A stretch of DNA of 58,898 nucleotides from Bacteroidota bacterium. Its GTDB lineage: Bacteria; Bacteroidota; Bacteroidia; Chitinophagales; Chitinophagaceae. The translations under genes were made by a program, and so were the position numbers. Under the pieces are notes generated by a model. It saw nothing but the letters and a program-made list of their open reading frames with translations, ran no database searches and had not been told where the DNA came from. Where the stretch lies: NCBI GenBank assembly GCA_029555415.1, contig JAKPSI010000103.1, positions 1 to 58,898 on the forward strand. Reading direction: 5' to 3'. Positions 26,533 through 35,654 of this stretch are shown here, piece by piece. Every line of letters begins with the position of its first letter. The stretch's first letter is position 1.

Positions 26533-26982
26533 ATGGCAATGACACCTGTCCGCCCCGCGCGGCTCCTGCTGGCGATCCTATGCTGCTTCCTGCTTTCCTG
26601 GCAGTCAAAAGCCGCGCCGCTGCCTGCACCCGCACCTGCCATTTACAAGATCATCTCCATCATCGTCAATCCTTCCGGGATGGCCGTTGTGGGCCGTGAT
26701 ACACTAACGGTAACGCAGCTGACGTCTGAACTGCAGCGCAGGCTCTGGAAAAGCTACCTGGGCACTGGTAAGATGTATGACGCACTGAAAGTGATCTTTG
26801 CAGGTGATGTGCCGGAAGAAGTCCGGAAAGTGGTGCTGGAATCCGTGCATGAAGCGCAGCAAAAAGCGCTGATGGAATATTGTCTGGACAAACACCAGAA
26901 AAGATTCGAGAACCTGAGCAGTGGACAGCAAAAGAAAATACGAAAACAATTCCCGGTGCTGTTCCAGGAGGGACTTGAATAA
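26533..26982 (+). CDS. small secreted protein of unknown function
   Basis: The ATG at 26533 gives a 149-residue product with a signal peptide (ARLLLAILCCFLLSWQSKAAP). A Pro/Ala-rich linker follows. Then a beta-alpha stretch (YKIISIIVNPSGMAVVGRDTLTVTQLTSELQRRL) resembles the periplasmic ExbD/TolR-like domain, but there is no ExbD membrane helix with its Asp and no exbB beside it, so I do not assign that role. The C-terminal half is helical and charged (DKHQKRFENLSSGQQKKIRKQF). It lies 13 bases before the DUF481-like gene, and the two are probably co-transcribed. Confidence 0.6.
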   Translation: MAMTPVRPARLLLAILCCFLLSWQSKAAPLPAPAPAIYKIISIIVNPSGMAVVGRDTLTVTQLTSELQRRLWKSYLGTGKMYDALKVIFAGDVPEEVRKVVLESVHEAQQKALMEYCLDKHQKRFENLSSGQQKKIRKQFPVLFQEGLE

Positions 26983-26995
26983 AAGATCTGCAATT

Positions 26996-27754
26996 ATGAG
27001 AAAAATAATCGCTTTCATTTTTTTTCTTTCTCTGCTACAACACTCAACCGCACAGATCGTCAACATCGAGAATTCCCGGTTGCATTCCGATACCACCGGC
27101 TGGATGGGTGGCGCGGGTGTGGATATGAATCTTTCCAGGAATGGTCAAAACGTTTTCGGTACAAATCTGGACGCGCATCTGGAATATACAACGCCTCACA
27201 ACCGTCAAATGTGGCTGATACTCGGTGATTATAGTTTCCTCAAAGGCGGCGGGCAGGAATTCGCATCCAGCGCCTTTAGTCATTTCCGATACAATGTCAA
27301 GATCGCGAAAGGGGTGAAATGGGAAGCATTCACGCAATTGCAGAATAATAAGATCACGCAGATCCGTTCCCGGTTCCTGCTGGGGACCGGACCCCGTTTT
27401 AAACTGGTAAAAAATAAAAAGCTGAAGATGTACGTGGCATCACTGGTCATGTATGAACATGAATCAGAACTGACCACTCCCATAAAAAGACAGGATGAAA
27501 TGCGGAGCAGCAGTTATTTCACATTCAGCTGGAAGCCTATTTCAACATTTGAGCTCAACAGCACTACATTCTTCCAGCCTCTGATCAATAAATTCAGCGA
27601 CCACCGGATCATGAATGAGATCGGTATGAACGTGAAAGCCAGCAAGCATTTCGGGATGAACATCCACTGGAATTATCTGTTCGACAGCCATCCGGCGGGA
27701 ACGGCGCCGCATACGACGTATTCTTTGTCTGCTGGTGCTGGATATACGTTTTGA
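26996..27754 (+). CDS. DUF481-family outer-membrane beta-barrel protein
   Basis: I take the ATG at 26996, which starts a signal peptide (MRKIIAFIFFLSLLQHSTAQ). The frame upstream to 26921 overlaps the previous gene. The 252-residue product alternates polar and aromatic residues in beta-strand fashion. It shows the DUF481 pattern (FSHFRYNVKIAKGVKWEAFTQLQNNKITQIRSRFLLGTG; KMYVASLVMYEHE) and ends in Phe (GAGYTF), as outer-membrane barrels do. The family is named salt-stress-induced or unknown. The stop codon at 27752-27754 shares a base with a 7-bp tandem array. Confidence 0.82.
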   Translation: MRKIIAFIFFLSLLQHSTAQIVNIENSRLHSDTTGWMGGAGVDMNLSRNGQNVFGTNLDAHLEYTTPHNRQMWLILGDYSFLKGGGQEFASSAFSHFRYNVKIAKGVKWEAFTQLQNNKITQIRSRFLLGTGPRFKLVKNKKLKMYVASLVMYEHESELTTPIKRQDEMRSSSYFTFSWKPISTFELNSTTFFQPLINKFSDHRIMNEIGMNVKASKHFGMNIHWNYLFDSHPAGTAPHTTYSLSAGAGYTF

Positions 27755-27774
27755 GCTAAAAGCTATTAGCTTTT
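27754..27774. repeat. 7-bp tandem array (AGCTAAA type) at a stop codon
   Basis: Three units are AGCTAAA, AGCTATT and AGCTTTT. The first base is the last base of the DUF481-like stop codon. The inner part AAAAGCT-ATT-AGCTTTT is also a perfect 7-bp inverted repeat and may act as a weak terminator for one or both of the convergent genes. Confidence 0.8.
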
Positions 27775-27776
27775 AC

Positions 27777-28706
27777 TTACCGGATCAGATCACCATACGC
27801 CCGCTTCCCATAATAAGCATACCCGTCCGACTCATGTTTTGTTCCGAACAGGACGGAATGGATGAATCCGTTGAACTCCACCTGCTGCGTATGATAAATG
27901 CCGCGGTCATAATTGGGCTTTAAACAAAAGAGTATCTTTTTATCGTAAGTACTGAACAACTCCAGACTGTCGGTACTCCTTTGCGTGAAATTGTAATCCT
28001 CCTCCAGCATGTGCAGCCAGAGCCAGCTGCGGTACCAGGTACCGCCGGTTGCGGACACGAAAGGCTTTCCGTTGTATAAGGCAATGCTGTCGTTATACGC
28101 GAACACCGTCAGCGTGCTTCCCTTCACATTCGTCAACCATTGCTTCACTTTGAAATAATAACTGCTGTCGTATCCATAGTCACTGTCAATGAAACTGATC
28201 CGTTTCACTTGTTTGGGAATGGAAACAACACCGAACAGATAACCGAAGATGAAACTACCGCCCCCGCTATGGCCATTGAGATAGATCTCCGTGTTTTTCA
28301 GGGCAATACTTTTTGTGAGCGAGTCCACCAGATGCGGAATCAGTGAAGGAAAATCAGCATGCTTCCCTTTCCACGAGGGCCAGCTTTTGTAAGTATTCTC
28401 CAGGTAGATCACCACGAAATTCTTTTTCTCCATCCGCTGCCGGATGAAAGCGGTCTGCGCACGGATATGCTGGATATCATAATGCCAGTCGTCACCCGCC
28501 TGCATCTTCTTCCCCATGGTCTGTTCCGTGCTGTTCCCGTTCGGCAGCGCGAAAAAGCAAACGATGGTCTTCCAGCCTTTATGTATCACCGGCCGGTCGA
28601 CCGTTACTTTTATATCATTGTGAATGCGGAATGAATCGATGCTTCCGGATTGTGCGGAAGAGTTGATCACAATAAACAGCAGTAAGAAAAAAATGAGGGA
28701 CCGCAT
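27777..28706 (-). CDS. secreted alpha/beta-hydrolase-like protein
   Basis: The 309-residue product has a signal peptide (MRSLIFFLLLFIVINSSAQ). The nucleophile-elbow motif LNGHSGGGSF (G-H-S-G-G, Ser near residue 148) follows a hydrophobic strand, as in esterases and peptidases of the alpha/beta-hydrolase fold. Downstream SFIDSDYGYD may carry the acid residue, and a C-terminal His (GFIHSVLFG) could complete the triad. The start of the fold reads WKTIVCFFALPNGNSTEQT. The substrate is unknown. A near-consensus -7 element (TAACTTTA on the minus strand, 28719-28726) lies 12 bases before the start. Confidence 0.75.
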   Translation of the reverse strand: MRSLIFFLLLFIVINSSAQSGSIDSFRIHNDIKVTVDRPVIHKGWKTIVCFFALPNGNSTEQTMGKKMQAGDDWHYDIQHIRAQTAFIRQRMEKKNFVVIYLENTYKSWPSWKGKHADFPSLIPHLVDSLTKSIALKNTEIYLNGHSGGGSFIFGYLFGVVSIPKQVKRISFIDSDYGYDSSYYFKVKQWLTNVKGSTLTVFAYNDSIALYNGKPFVSATGGTWYRSWLWLHMLEEDYNFTQRSTDSLELFSTYDKKILFCLKPNYDRGIYHTQQVEFNGFIHSVLFGTKHESDGYAYYGKRAYGDLIR

Positions 28707-28746
28707 GGCAGGTTTTACTAAAGTTACGCTTTGGGGCGGATGTGCA

Positions 28747-29673
28747 TTACCAGAGAAAACTTTTGGCTTTTTTGAGTACGGATGCGTTGTTCTCTTTTAA
28801 AGAACAGCGGACAAAAAATGGTTTCGCCGTTGTGCCCGCCGGATCTTCCGAATAATAAGGTGAGCGCAGGATGGCCGGCTCGCGTTTATCATCCAGCCAT
28901 AAGAGCGGACGCTTGTATGCGGCAGCGATGTATAACAATCCGGTCGTGGGTGCGATCACCAGCCTGGCTTTGCTCACCAGATCCGCGGATTCATTGTAAC
29001 TGAATTTACCGCAGGCGTTGTAGATCTTCACCGGATCGGAAGCGGCGATCTCTTCGCCACGGGCGGCATCTTTCTTCGCACCAAGGAGGATCACCGGGTG
29101 TTCCATTTCCTTGCAGAAAGCCACCCAGGAGGCATGCGGCCACTGCCGCTCCCCTTCATCAGCGATCACACAAGCAATGAAACCCGCGTAGTGTGAAGCC
29201 GGGATATCTTCCTTCTTTGTCTCTTCATTGGGTGCGATGAAATATTCCAGCCAGGAACGGTCGGGGCGAACACTCAATTCAGCTGACAAAGCGAGAAACA
29301 GATCCGCGTAATTCTTTTTCGGAAGCAGGTTGATGCCGGTCATCCGGAATAAACTCTTCTTACCCGTCAGCGAAGGCGCCTTATATGTTTTCACACCCAA
29401 AACGGAATGGATATGATGGGTTGTACTGTCGTTCTCGAGATCGATGATGAGATCGTAGGCTTCCGGCACCAGTTCTTCCAGCATGAGTTCACGGCTGTGT
29501 GCCAGTAAATGAAGGCGACTGATATGCGGATTGAATTCCACCGCGTGACGGTTGTCTTCGGTAGTGAGAAAATGGATCTCCGCATCCTGTACTTGTTGTT
29601 TAAGACAACGCAGTAAGGGAGAAGCCATGACCATGGTGGATACAGGGGAGAAACGGATGACGAGGATCTTCAT
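28747..29673 (-). CDS. glycosyltransferase family 9 (heptosyltransferase-like) protein, divergent
   Basis: GT9 enzymes add heptose or other sugars to the lipopolysaccharide core at the inner face of the inner membrane. The N-terminus has the family pattern KILVIRFSPVSTMVMASPLLRCLKQQVQDAEIHFLTTE. The centre has YDLIIDLENDSTTHHI and GVKTYKAP. The C-terminal donor-binding motif is altered to APTTGLLYIAAAYKRPLLWL where GT9 members usually read (D/N)(S/T)GPMHIAAALG, so activity or donor may differ. The 308 residues are slightly short for the family (~330-350). It has its own -7 element 16 bases upstream, just after the MFS gene. Confidence 0.85.
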   Translation of the reverse strand: MKILVIRFSPVSTMVMASPLLRCLKQQVQDAEIHFLTTEDNRHAVEFNPHISRLHLLAHSRELMLEELVPEAYDLIIDLENDSTTHHIHSVLGVKTYKAPSLTGKKSLFRMTGINLLPKKNYADLFLALSAELSVRPDRSWLEYFIAPNEETKKEDIPASHYAGFIACVIADEGERQWPHASWVAFCKEMEHPVILLGAKKDAARGEEIAASDPVKIYNACGKFSYNESADLVSKARLVIAPTTGLLYIAAAYKRPLLWLDDKREPAILRSPYYSEDPAGTTAKPFFVRCSLKENNASVLKKAKSFLW

Positions 29674-29689
29674 AATTAAATTGGCTCCT

Positions 29690-29697
29690 CAAAAGTA
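29690..29697 (-). promoter_or_regulatory. TAnnTTTG -7 element for the GT9-like gene
   Basis: The minus strand reads TACTTTTG, a perfect -7 match in the 32-base gap between the MFS stop and the GT9 start, 16 bases before the start codon. The octamer is identical to the one upstream of the ABC-2 permease. Confidence 0.5.
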
Positions 29698-29705
29698 TCA
29701 GAATA

Positions 29706-30956
29706 TTATGGAAATACTTCTTCAGACTCCAGATAATCAAGATCCTTATGATAGGTCTCTTCTGTGAAGTAGAACGCCACGAGTGTGATGGCCATGACAA
29801 TGATACCGGTCACGATACCGCTCCAGATCAGGGTATGACCGAGTTTCTTCTGGAACAGGTCTAGGAATAACATATTGATCAGCGGTAAGGCACCCCGGAC
29901 CATGTTCGGAATGGTGGTCGCGGCAGTAGCCCGCAAGTTGGTACCGAACTGCTCCGCACCCATGGTGATAAAGATGGCCCAGAAACCGGTACTAAAGCCC
30001 AGCAACGCGCAGATGGCATACATGCGTGCATCCGAATTATTCGCGGAACTAAAGAATACGAACAGTGATGCGATGCAAAGCATATAATACAGGAACAGTC
30101 CTTTCTTACGACTCTTGAAATACTGGCAGATGAATCCCACCGCGATATCACCAATAGCGATCGCCGCGTACGCGAACATGATCGATCGGCCGGAATCCAG
30201 CGTGGTACTGCCATACAGCGCACCGGCGAATTTATCGCTCTGGTTCACCAGGATACCGATCACATACCAGGTAGGCAGACCGATAAGGATCGCCAACGCG
30301 TATTTCCGGAAGCGTTTCCAGTTCGTGAAGAAAGCGAGGAAATTTCCACGCTGTACATTCATCTCTTTTACTTGTTTGAACATGCCGGACTCCGCAACAG
30401 AAACACGTAGCAACAGTAACAGGATACCCAGCCCGCCACCGATCTTATAACAAAGGCGCCAGTCGCCCGAAATTTTATATGTGAAATAAGCCACCACCGC
30501 TCCACTCAATCCGATCCCCGCCACCAGCGATGTACCGATCCCGCGTTTGGTCTTGGGCATCAGTTCACTCACCAGCGTTATCCCTGCACCGAGTTCTCCG
30601 GCCAGGCCGAGGCCCGCAACGAATCTTGCCGCGGCATACTGATTCACGGTTTCGATATATGCAGTGAAAAAATTAGCGATGGAATATAAAATGATGGAAC
30701 CGAAGAGTACGGACAGCCTGCCTTTCTTATCCCCCATCACGCCCCAGATGATACCGCCGAGCAGCAGACCGAACATCTGCCAGTTGATGACCTTCGTACT
30801 GTCCACCAGCATGGTGGATGCAGTGGCACCTACCCCCAGCATACTGCTCTTTTTCACGATCGTGAACAGGAGCAGGTCATAGATATCCACGAAATAACCC
30901 AATGCCGCCACAATAACGGCGATATTGAGGATACCAACGGACTTTTGTTGATTCAT
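29706..30956 (-). CDS. MFS transporter (metabolite:H+ symporter-like)
   Basis: This 416-residue, roughly 12-helix permease has helix 1 with GYFVDIYDLLLF, an acidic pair (DxxD) typical of the AAHS/MHS groups that import aromatic or organic acids with protons. The helix 2-3 loop is GVMGDKKGRLSVLFGS (family GxxxDrxGRr). Helices 4-5 carry RFVAGLGLAGELGAGITLVSELMPKTKRG. The substrate is not determined. Its start is 16 bases after the DedA stop, so gltP-like, DedA and this gene form one probable operon. Confidence 0.9.
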   Translation of the reverse strand: MNQQKSVGILNIAVIVAALGYFVDIYDLLLFTIVKKSSMLGVGATASTMLVDSTKVINWQMFGLLLGGIIWGVMGDKKGRLSVLFGSIILYSIANFFTAYIETVNQYAAARFVAGLGLAGELGAGITLVSELMPKTKRGIGTSLVAGIGLSGAVVAYFTYKISGDWRLCYKIGGGLGILLLLLRVSVAESGMFKQVKEMNVQRGNFLAFFTNWKRFRKYALAILIGLPTWYVIGILVNQSDKFAGALYGSTTLDSGRSIMFAYAAIAIGDIAVGFICQYFKSRKKGLFLYYMLCIASLFVFFSSANNSDARMYAICALLGFSTGFWAIFITMGAEQFGTNLRATAATTIPNMVRGALPLINMLFLDLFQKKLGHTLIWSGIVTGIIVMAITLVAFYFTEETYHKDLDYLESEEVFP

Positions 30957-30972
30957 ATCCGGAAGATTTGGA

Positions 30973-31701
30973 TCAGGAAGTTTTATCGCTTGTTTTTTTC
31001 TTGCCTGTCATGAGTTTGATGATCACCGGCGCGGTTGTCACGAGAACGATACCCAGTACGATGATCTCCAGGTGCTGCTTCAGATCGAATCCGAACTGGT
31101 TCAGGATCCAGCGCTGCAGATAATAACCCGCGAACAACATGGTCACTACCCAGGCGATACTGCCCACGACATTGAAGAAATAGAATTTCTTACGGTCCAT
31201 CTGCACGATACCGGCAACGATCGGCGCGAAGGTCCTGACGAAAGGAACGAAACGTGCCGCAATGATGGCCAGGGCGCCATGCTTCTCATAAAAATCATGC
31301 GCCTCATTCAGGTAACGTTTCTTATACAGGAAACGGTCGGGCCAGCTGTACATGGCGGGACCGAATTTTCGTCCGGTCCAGTACCCGACCATATTACCCA
31401 GGATACCACAAAAAGATATGAGTGCTGCGAGTATGATCAGATCAAATAGCGCGGGATGGTCATTCGAAAGACCGATCAGTTTCAGGAACTGATAAGCCAG
31501 TCCGGGTTCATGCGTTTTCTCATTCATCTCATGTGCAAAGATCCCGGCAACGAATAATAATGAATCGCCGGGCAGGAAGAACCCCACAAAGAGTCCGGTT
31601 TCCGCGAACACGACGAACAGCAGCAACCATAAGCCTCCATTCTCCACATACCATTGCGGCTGTAACAACTGCGTCCAGTGAAATGCATCCAGTAAGAACA
31701 T
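30973..31701 (-). CDS. DedA-family membrane protein
   Basis: DedA proteins are inner-membrane proteins linked to undecaprenyl-phosphate or other lipid flipping and to membrane homeostasis. The 242-residue chain has the family motifs FAETGLFVGFFLPGDSLLFVAG (residues ~33-54), GNMVGYWTGRKFGPAMY, and FYEKHGALAIIAARFVPFVRTFAPIVAGIVQMDRKKF, with the conserved Arg and Pro residues. Re-entrant and transmembrane helices account for most of the rest. It lies 18 bases downstream of the dicarboxylate/amino acid symporter stop and 16 bases before the MFS gene. Confidence 0.95.
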   Translation of the reverse strand: MFLLDAFHWTQLLQPQWYVENGGLWLLLFVVFAETGLFVGFFLPGDSLLFVAGIFAHEMNEKTHEPGLAYQFLKLIGLSNDHPALFDLIILAALISFCGILGNMVGYWTGRKFGPAMYSWPDRFLYKKRYLNEAHDFYEKHGALAIIAARFVPFVRTFAPIVAGIVQMDRKKFYFFNVVGSIAWVVTMLFAGYYLQRWILNQFGFDLKQHLEIIVLGIVLVTTAPVIIKLMTGKKKTSDKTS

Positions 31702-31719
31702 AACCGGCTCCTCTTTTTT

Positions 31720-32997
31720 TTAAGAATGAATGACGTGCTGATCGGGGACATTCGCCAGTTCCCCCTCCCATTTACTCACTGCCGCAGTTGCCAGGGCATT
31801 ACCCAGTACATTGGTCATTGTGCGGCCCATATCACAGAATACATCGATGGCCAGGATAAGTCCGATGCCTTCCTTCGGCAAACCGAACATACCGCAGGTG
31901 GCCAGTACAACAACGAGCGACGCGCGCGGTACACCTGCGATGCCCTTGCTCGTGAGCATGAACACCAGCAGCATCGTGATCTGCATCCCGATATCACCCG
32001 TGATCGAAGTAACATTATAAGCCTGCGCGATGAACATACTCGCGAAGGTCATGTACATCATACTGCCATCCAGGTTGAAAGAATAACCCAGCGGCAATAC
32101 GAATGAAACGATCTTATTATTACAGCCGAAGCGCTCCATCTCTTCCACCAGTTTCGGTAACACCGCTTCACTGCTGGCCGTACTGAACGCGATGGCCATA
32201 GGGCTCGAGATCCGGCGCACCAGGGCCGGCAGTCTTCTTTTCAATACCAGATACCCCACAAAGAGCAACAATGCCCAAAGGATGAGAAGACCCAGATAGA
32301 AGGACCCGATGTATTTCGCATACAAACCCAGTGGTTTCAATCCCATTTTAGCGATCACCGCGGCCATGGCACCGAATACACCCAGCGGAGCCAGGGTCAT
32401 CACATAACCTACCATTTTCAGGACCACATGAGAAAGGGAATCGAGGGCCTTTACAATAGGCGCCCCTTTTTCGCCTACGGCCGTTACAGCCACACCAAAG
32501 AATATGGAGAATACGACGAGTTGCAGCACTTCATTATTGGCCATGGCCTCCACCACACTGCGGGGGAACACGTGCTCAGCGAATTTGGCGATGGAGAATT
32601 CCGAACTTTTATTTACCAGCTCCTTCACCCCTTCCAGGTCCGCGTTGGCCAGGTTCATGCCTACTCCGGGTTTGGTGATCGTGACCAGGAGTAATCCCAG
32701 TAACAGACTGATGAGTGAGGCCGTGATGAACCAGAGCATGGCTTTGCCGCCGACACGTCCCACCGTTTTGAGGTCGCCCAGTTTAGCGATCCCCACTACC
32801 AGCGTAGCGAATACGATCGGGGCGATGATCATCTGTACCAGCCTCAGGAAGATGGTGGCCAGCAGTTTGATATTGGTGCTGAATTTGGCGATGAAATCCG
32901 GCCCCGCATTCTCATGCACCAGATAACCGGCCACAACACCAAGGATCATTGCGATGACGATATAAATGGTAAGCCGGTTATTTTTCGACATGGCCAT
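31720..32997 (-). CDS. dicarboxylate/amino acid:cation symporter (DAACS family)
   Basis: The protein imports glutamate, aspartate or C4-dicarboxylates with sodium or protons. It has the family hallmarks: AFSTASSEAVLPKLVEEM (the serine-rich re-entrant loop), LPLGYSFNLDGSMMYMTFASMFIAQ (the NMDGT region reads NLDGS), SKGIAGVPRASLVV, and AIDVFCDMGRTMTNVLGNALA near the C-terminus with its substrate-binding Asp, Arg and Asn. I place the start at the ATG at 32997 (MAMSKNNRLTIYIV); the frame is open to 33069 but that leader is not conserved. First gene of the DedA-MFS operon. Confidence 0.93.
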   Translation of the reverse strand: MAMSKNNRLTIYIVIAMILGVVAGYLVHENAGPDFIAKFSTNIKLLATIFLRLVQMIIAPIVFATLVVGIAKLGDLKTVGRVGGKAMLWFITASLISLLLGLLLVTITKPGVGMNLANADLEGVKELVNKSSEFSIAKFAEHVFPRSVVEAMANNEVLQLVVFSIFFGVAVTAVGEKGAPIVKALDSLSHVVLKMVGYVMTLAPLGVFGAMAAVIAKMGLKPLGLYAKYIGSFYLGLLILWALLLFVGYLVLKRRLPALVRRISSPMAIAFSTASSEAVLPKLVEEMERFGCNNKIVSFVLPLGYSFNLDGSMMYMTFASMFIAQAYNVTSITGDIGMQITMLLVFMLTSKGIAGVPRASLVVVLATCGMFGLPKEGIGLILAIDVFCDMGRTMTNVLGNALATAAVSKWEGELANVPDQHVIHS

Positions 32998-33161
32998 AAG
33001 CTTGAAAATGAGTAAATAAAGCCGAAAATCGGAAAAATTACCCATCCGCAAAACTTTTAAAGTACCCATTTTCCACAGGTAAAAGATTTGGGTGTACGGA
33101 CCGGATTATTCACTATTTTAGGAACTTCTAAAATTTAGTAAAAAACGACAACCAACTAATT

Positions 33162-34691
33162 ATGAGTTTATTCAGGAAAAAATCATTGTCGCACATGCTG
33201 AGCCAGGCTGAGGATGCTGAAAAAGGTCTGAAGCGAACCCTGGGTGCCGGTCACCTGATCGCCCTTGGCATTGGTGCCATTATTGGTGCAGGTCTCTTTG
33301 TAAGAACAGCAGCCGCTGCTGGTGAAGCCGCAGGTCCTGCCGTTACGCTTTCATTCGTAGTAGCCGCCATCGGTTGCGCGTTTGCCGGTCTCTGTTACGC
33401 TGAATTCGCTTCCATGATCCCGATCGCCGGAAGTGCCTATGCTTATTCTTATGTTACCATGGGCGAACTGATCGCCTGGATCATCGGCTGGGCCCTGATC
33501 ATGGAATACGCACTGGGTGCCGCCACTGTTTCCATCGCCTGGAGCGAATACCTCAATAAACTGTTGGGAGGCGGTATACCTTATGAATGGTGCCACTCTC
33601 CGTTTGAAACCTTCACCAGCTCAGATGGTGTACTGCATACAGGTATCATGAACGCCCCCGCGCTCGTGATCCTGCTGGCCCTCACCCTGCTGCTGATCAA
33701 AGGAACACAGGAATCCGCTTTCGTGAACGCCATCATCGTGTTCATTAAAGTTGCGATCGTTCTGCTGTTCATCGCCATTGGCTGGCAGTTCATCAGGCCT
33801 GAGAATTATACACCTTATGTGATCCCTGATGGCACCGCTCCTGTAGTGGACCATGCCGGTAAAGTGATCGCTGATTACAGTGGCTGGAACAAGCACGGAT
33901 GGGGCGGTGTCCTTGGTGGTGCCGGTATCGTGTTCTTCGCCTTCATTGGTTTTGACGCGGTAAGTACCGCAGCTCAGGAAGCCAAGAATCCCAAACGTGA
34001 TATGCCGATCGGTATCCTCGGCTCACTGGTCGTTTGTACCATCTTATATATCCTCTTCGGACACGTCCTCACCGGCGTTGCCAACTGGAAGGATTTCGTG
34101 GATCCCGAAAAAGGTAAAGAAGCTTCTGTAGCTTATGCGATCAGTACTTATATGACCGGATACGGATGGCTGGCTAAAGCCGTGACCGTTGCGATCCTCG
34201 CCGGTTTCTCTTCCGTGATCCTGGTGATGCTGATGGGTCAGAGCCGTATCTTCTATACCATGAGTAACGACGGACTGATCCCTAAAGCATTCGGCGTACT
34301 GCACCCGAAATACAAAACACCTTACAAATCGAACCTCATCCTGTTCGTATTCGTAGGCGCCTTTGCTGCTTTTGTACCCGGCTCAGTTGCCGGTGACCTG
34401 ACCAGCTTCGGTACCCTGTTCGCCTTCGTACTGGTGAGCATCGGCGTGTGGATCCTGCGTGTAAAATCACCGAACATCGAGCGTCCGTTCAAAGCACCGG
34501 TGTATCCCGTGGTGTCAGCACTGGGTGCTATCATTTGTACCGCTATGATCGTGGGACTGGATTCCAGGACCCTGAAAGTGGCTTTTGCATGGATGCTGCT
34601 CGGACTGATCGTGTACTTCCTGTACAGCCGTCATAACAGCAAGCTGAAGAATCCGTCTGAGATCCTTCCGCATGCGACCGACTTCGAATAG
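33162..34691 (+). CDS. APC-family amino acid permease (cationic amino acid transporter-like)
   Basis: This 509-residue permease has about 12-14 hydrophobic segments. It has the APC signature at helix 1, HLIALGIGAIIGAGLFVRTAAAAGEAAGPAVTLSF, and the helix 6 motif GGAGIVFFAFIGFDAVSTAAQEAKNPKRDMPIGI, both typical of the CAT/APC subgroup 2.A.3.3. GQSRIFYTMSNDGLIPKAFGVLHPKYKTP follows. It imports amino acids; the exact specificity is not determined. It is divergent from the dicarboxylate symporter, with a 164-base shared upstream region holding a near-consensus -7 (TATTTTAG at 33114-33121). A strong terminator follows. Confidence 0.93.
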   Translation: MSLFRKKSLSHMLSQAEDAEKGLKRTLGAGHLIALGIGAIIGAGLFVRTAAAAGEAAGPAVTLSFVVAAIGCAFAGLCYAEFASMIPIAGSAYAYSYVTMGELIAWIIGWALIMEYALGAATVSIAWSEYLNKLLGGGIPYEWCHSPFETFTSSDGVLHTGIMNAPALVILLALTLLLIKGTQESAFVNAIIVFIKVAIVLLFIAIGWQFIRPENYTPYVIPDGTAPVVDHAGKVIADYSGWNKHGWGGVLGGAGIVFFAFIGFDAVSTAAQEAKNPKRDMPIGILGSLVVCTILYILFGHVLTGVANWKDFVDPEKGKEASVAYAISTYMTGYGWLAKAVTVAILAGFSSVILVMLMGQSRIFYTMSNDGLIPKAFGVLHPKYKTPYKSNLILFVFVGAFAAFVPGSVAGDLTSFGTLFAFVLVSIGVWILRVKSPNIERPFKAPVYPVVSALGAIICTAMIVGLDSRTLKVAFAWMLLGLIVYFLYSRHNSKLKNPSEILPHATDFE

Positions 34692-34713
34692 TCAACCGTT
34701 TTAATGATAACTG

Positions 34714-34746
34714 AACCGCCCCGGCCTTTGCGCAGGGGCGGTTTTT
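34714..34746 (+). terminator. rho-independent terminator after the amino acid permease
   Basis: AACCGCCCC (34714-34722) pairs perfectly with GGGGCGGTT (34735-34743) around a 12-base loop and runs into a T tract. Confidence 0.9.
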
Positions 34747-34764
34747 CATTTACCAGCATTACCT

Positions 34765-34772
34765 TAAATTTG
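34765..34772 (+). promoter_or_regulatory. TAnnTTTG -7 element for the YebC-family gene
   Basis: TAAATTTG is a perfect -7 match, 74 bases before the ATG at 34847. The octamer and the two following bases are the same as those before gcvP. Confidence 0.5.
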
Positions 34773-34846
34773 CAGCCCCTTCCGGCAGGTAATTGAATGG
34801 AATGCCGGTGGGTTTCAAGCGCTAAACGACTAATAACCTTTTATTT

Positions 34847-35569
34847 ATGGGTAGGATTTTTGAAGTACGGAAGTCAACCATGTTCGCCCGCTGGGACCGG
34901 ATGGCGAAGCAATTCACACGTATCGGTAAGGAGATCATCATCGCCGTGAAAGCCGGCGGTCCCGACCCCGGAACCAACGCAGCACTCCGCCGCTGCTTCC
35001 AGAACGCACGCAGCGTGGGTATGCCGAAAGACCGTGTGGAAGCCGCCATCAAACGCGCGCAGGGTAAAGAAATGACCAACTATGATGAGATCCTGTACGA
35101 AGGATATGGACCGCATGGTGTGGCCATTCTGGTAGAAACCGCAACCGATAACCACGTTCGCACTGTTGCCAACGTGAAATCACATTTCAATAAAGGTGGC
35201 GGCGTCATGGGTAACAGCGGCAGTGTTGCCTTCCAGTTCCGTAAGATGGGTAACTTCAAACTGAAACCGGAAGGACTTAATGCCGATGACCTTGAACTGG
35301 AACTGATCGATTTCGGTCTGGAAGAACTCGGAGAAGGAACCGGTGAAAACGGAGAAGAAGTACTGGTGGTCCGTTGCGGATTCACTGATTTCGGTAATAT
35401 GCAAAAAGCACTCGAGGATAAAGGCATCACGCCCATCAGCGCCGAGCTGGAATGGCTGCCTTCCACCACCGTTCCCCTGTCAGACGAGCAAGCGGAAGAT
35501 GTGAGTAAACTGATCGAAAGACTGGAACAGGATGATGACGTGCAGAAAGTGTTCCACAACATGGGATAA
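34847..35569 (+). CDS. YebC/PmpR-family protein
   Basis: YebC-family proteins were long annotated as transcriptional regulators; recent work links the family to rescue of ribosomes stalled on proline stretches. The 240-residue chain matches the full length. The N-terminus is [33 protein letters not shown], lacking the usual AGHSKWANIKHRK start, as in the YeeN-like or Bacteroidota branch. Conserved elements follow: [53 protein letters not shown], and [18 protein letters not shown]. It stands alone between two terminators with its own promoter. Confidence 0.93.
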   Translation: MGRIFEVRKSTMFARWDRMAKQFTRIGKEIIIAVKAGGPDPGTNAALRRCFQNARSVGMPKDRVEAAIKRAQGKEMTNYDEILYEGYGPHGVAILVETATDNHVRTVANVKSHFNKGGGVMGNSGSVAFQFRKMGNFKLKPEGLNADDLELELIDFGLEELGEGTGENGEEVLVVRCGFTDFGNMQKALEDKGITPISAELEWLPSTTVPLSDEQAEDVSKLIERLEQDDDVQKVFHNMG

Positions 35570-35592
35570 CCAAAGAACAAATTGCTTATAAC

Positions 35593-35619
35593 ACCCTGGC
35601 CATAACACCGGGGTTTTTT
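35593..35619 (+). terminator. rho-independent terminator after the YebC-family gene
   Basis: ACCCTGG (35593-35599) pairs with CCGGGGT (35608-35614), with one G-T pair, around an 8-base loop and is followed by six T. Confidence 0.85.
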
Positions 35620-35654
35620 ATTGCCCTGCCGTTAAAGCGGTAACTTTACAGATC

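Noticed and set aside
26533-26982. ExbD/TolR subunit
   Set aside because: It has a cleavable signal peptide rather than the ExbD membrane helix with its Asp, and no ExbB is nearby.
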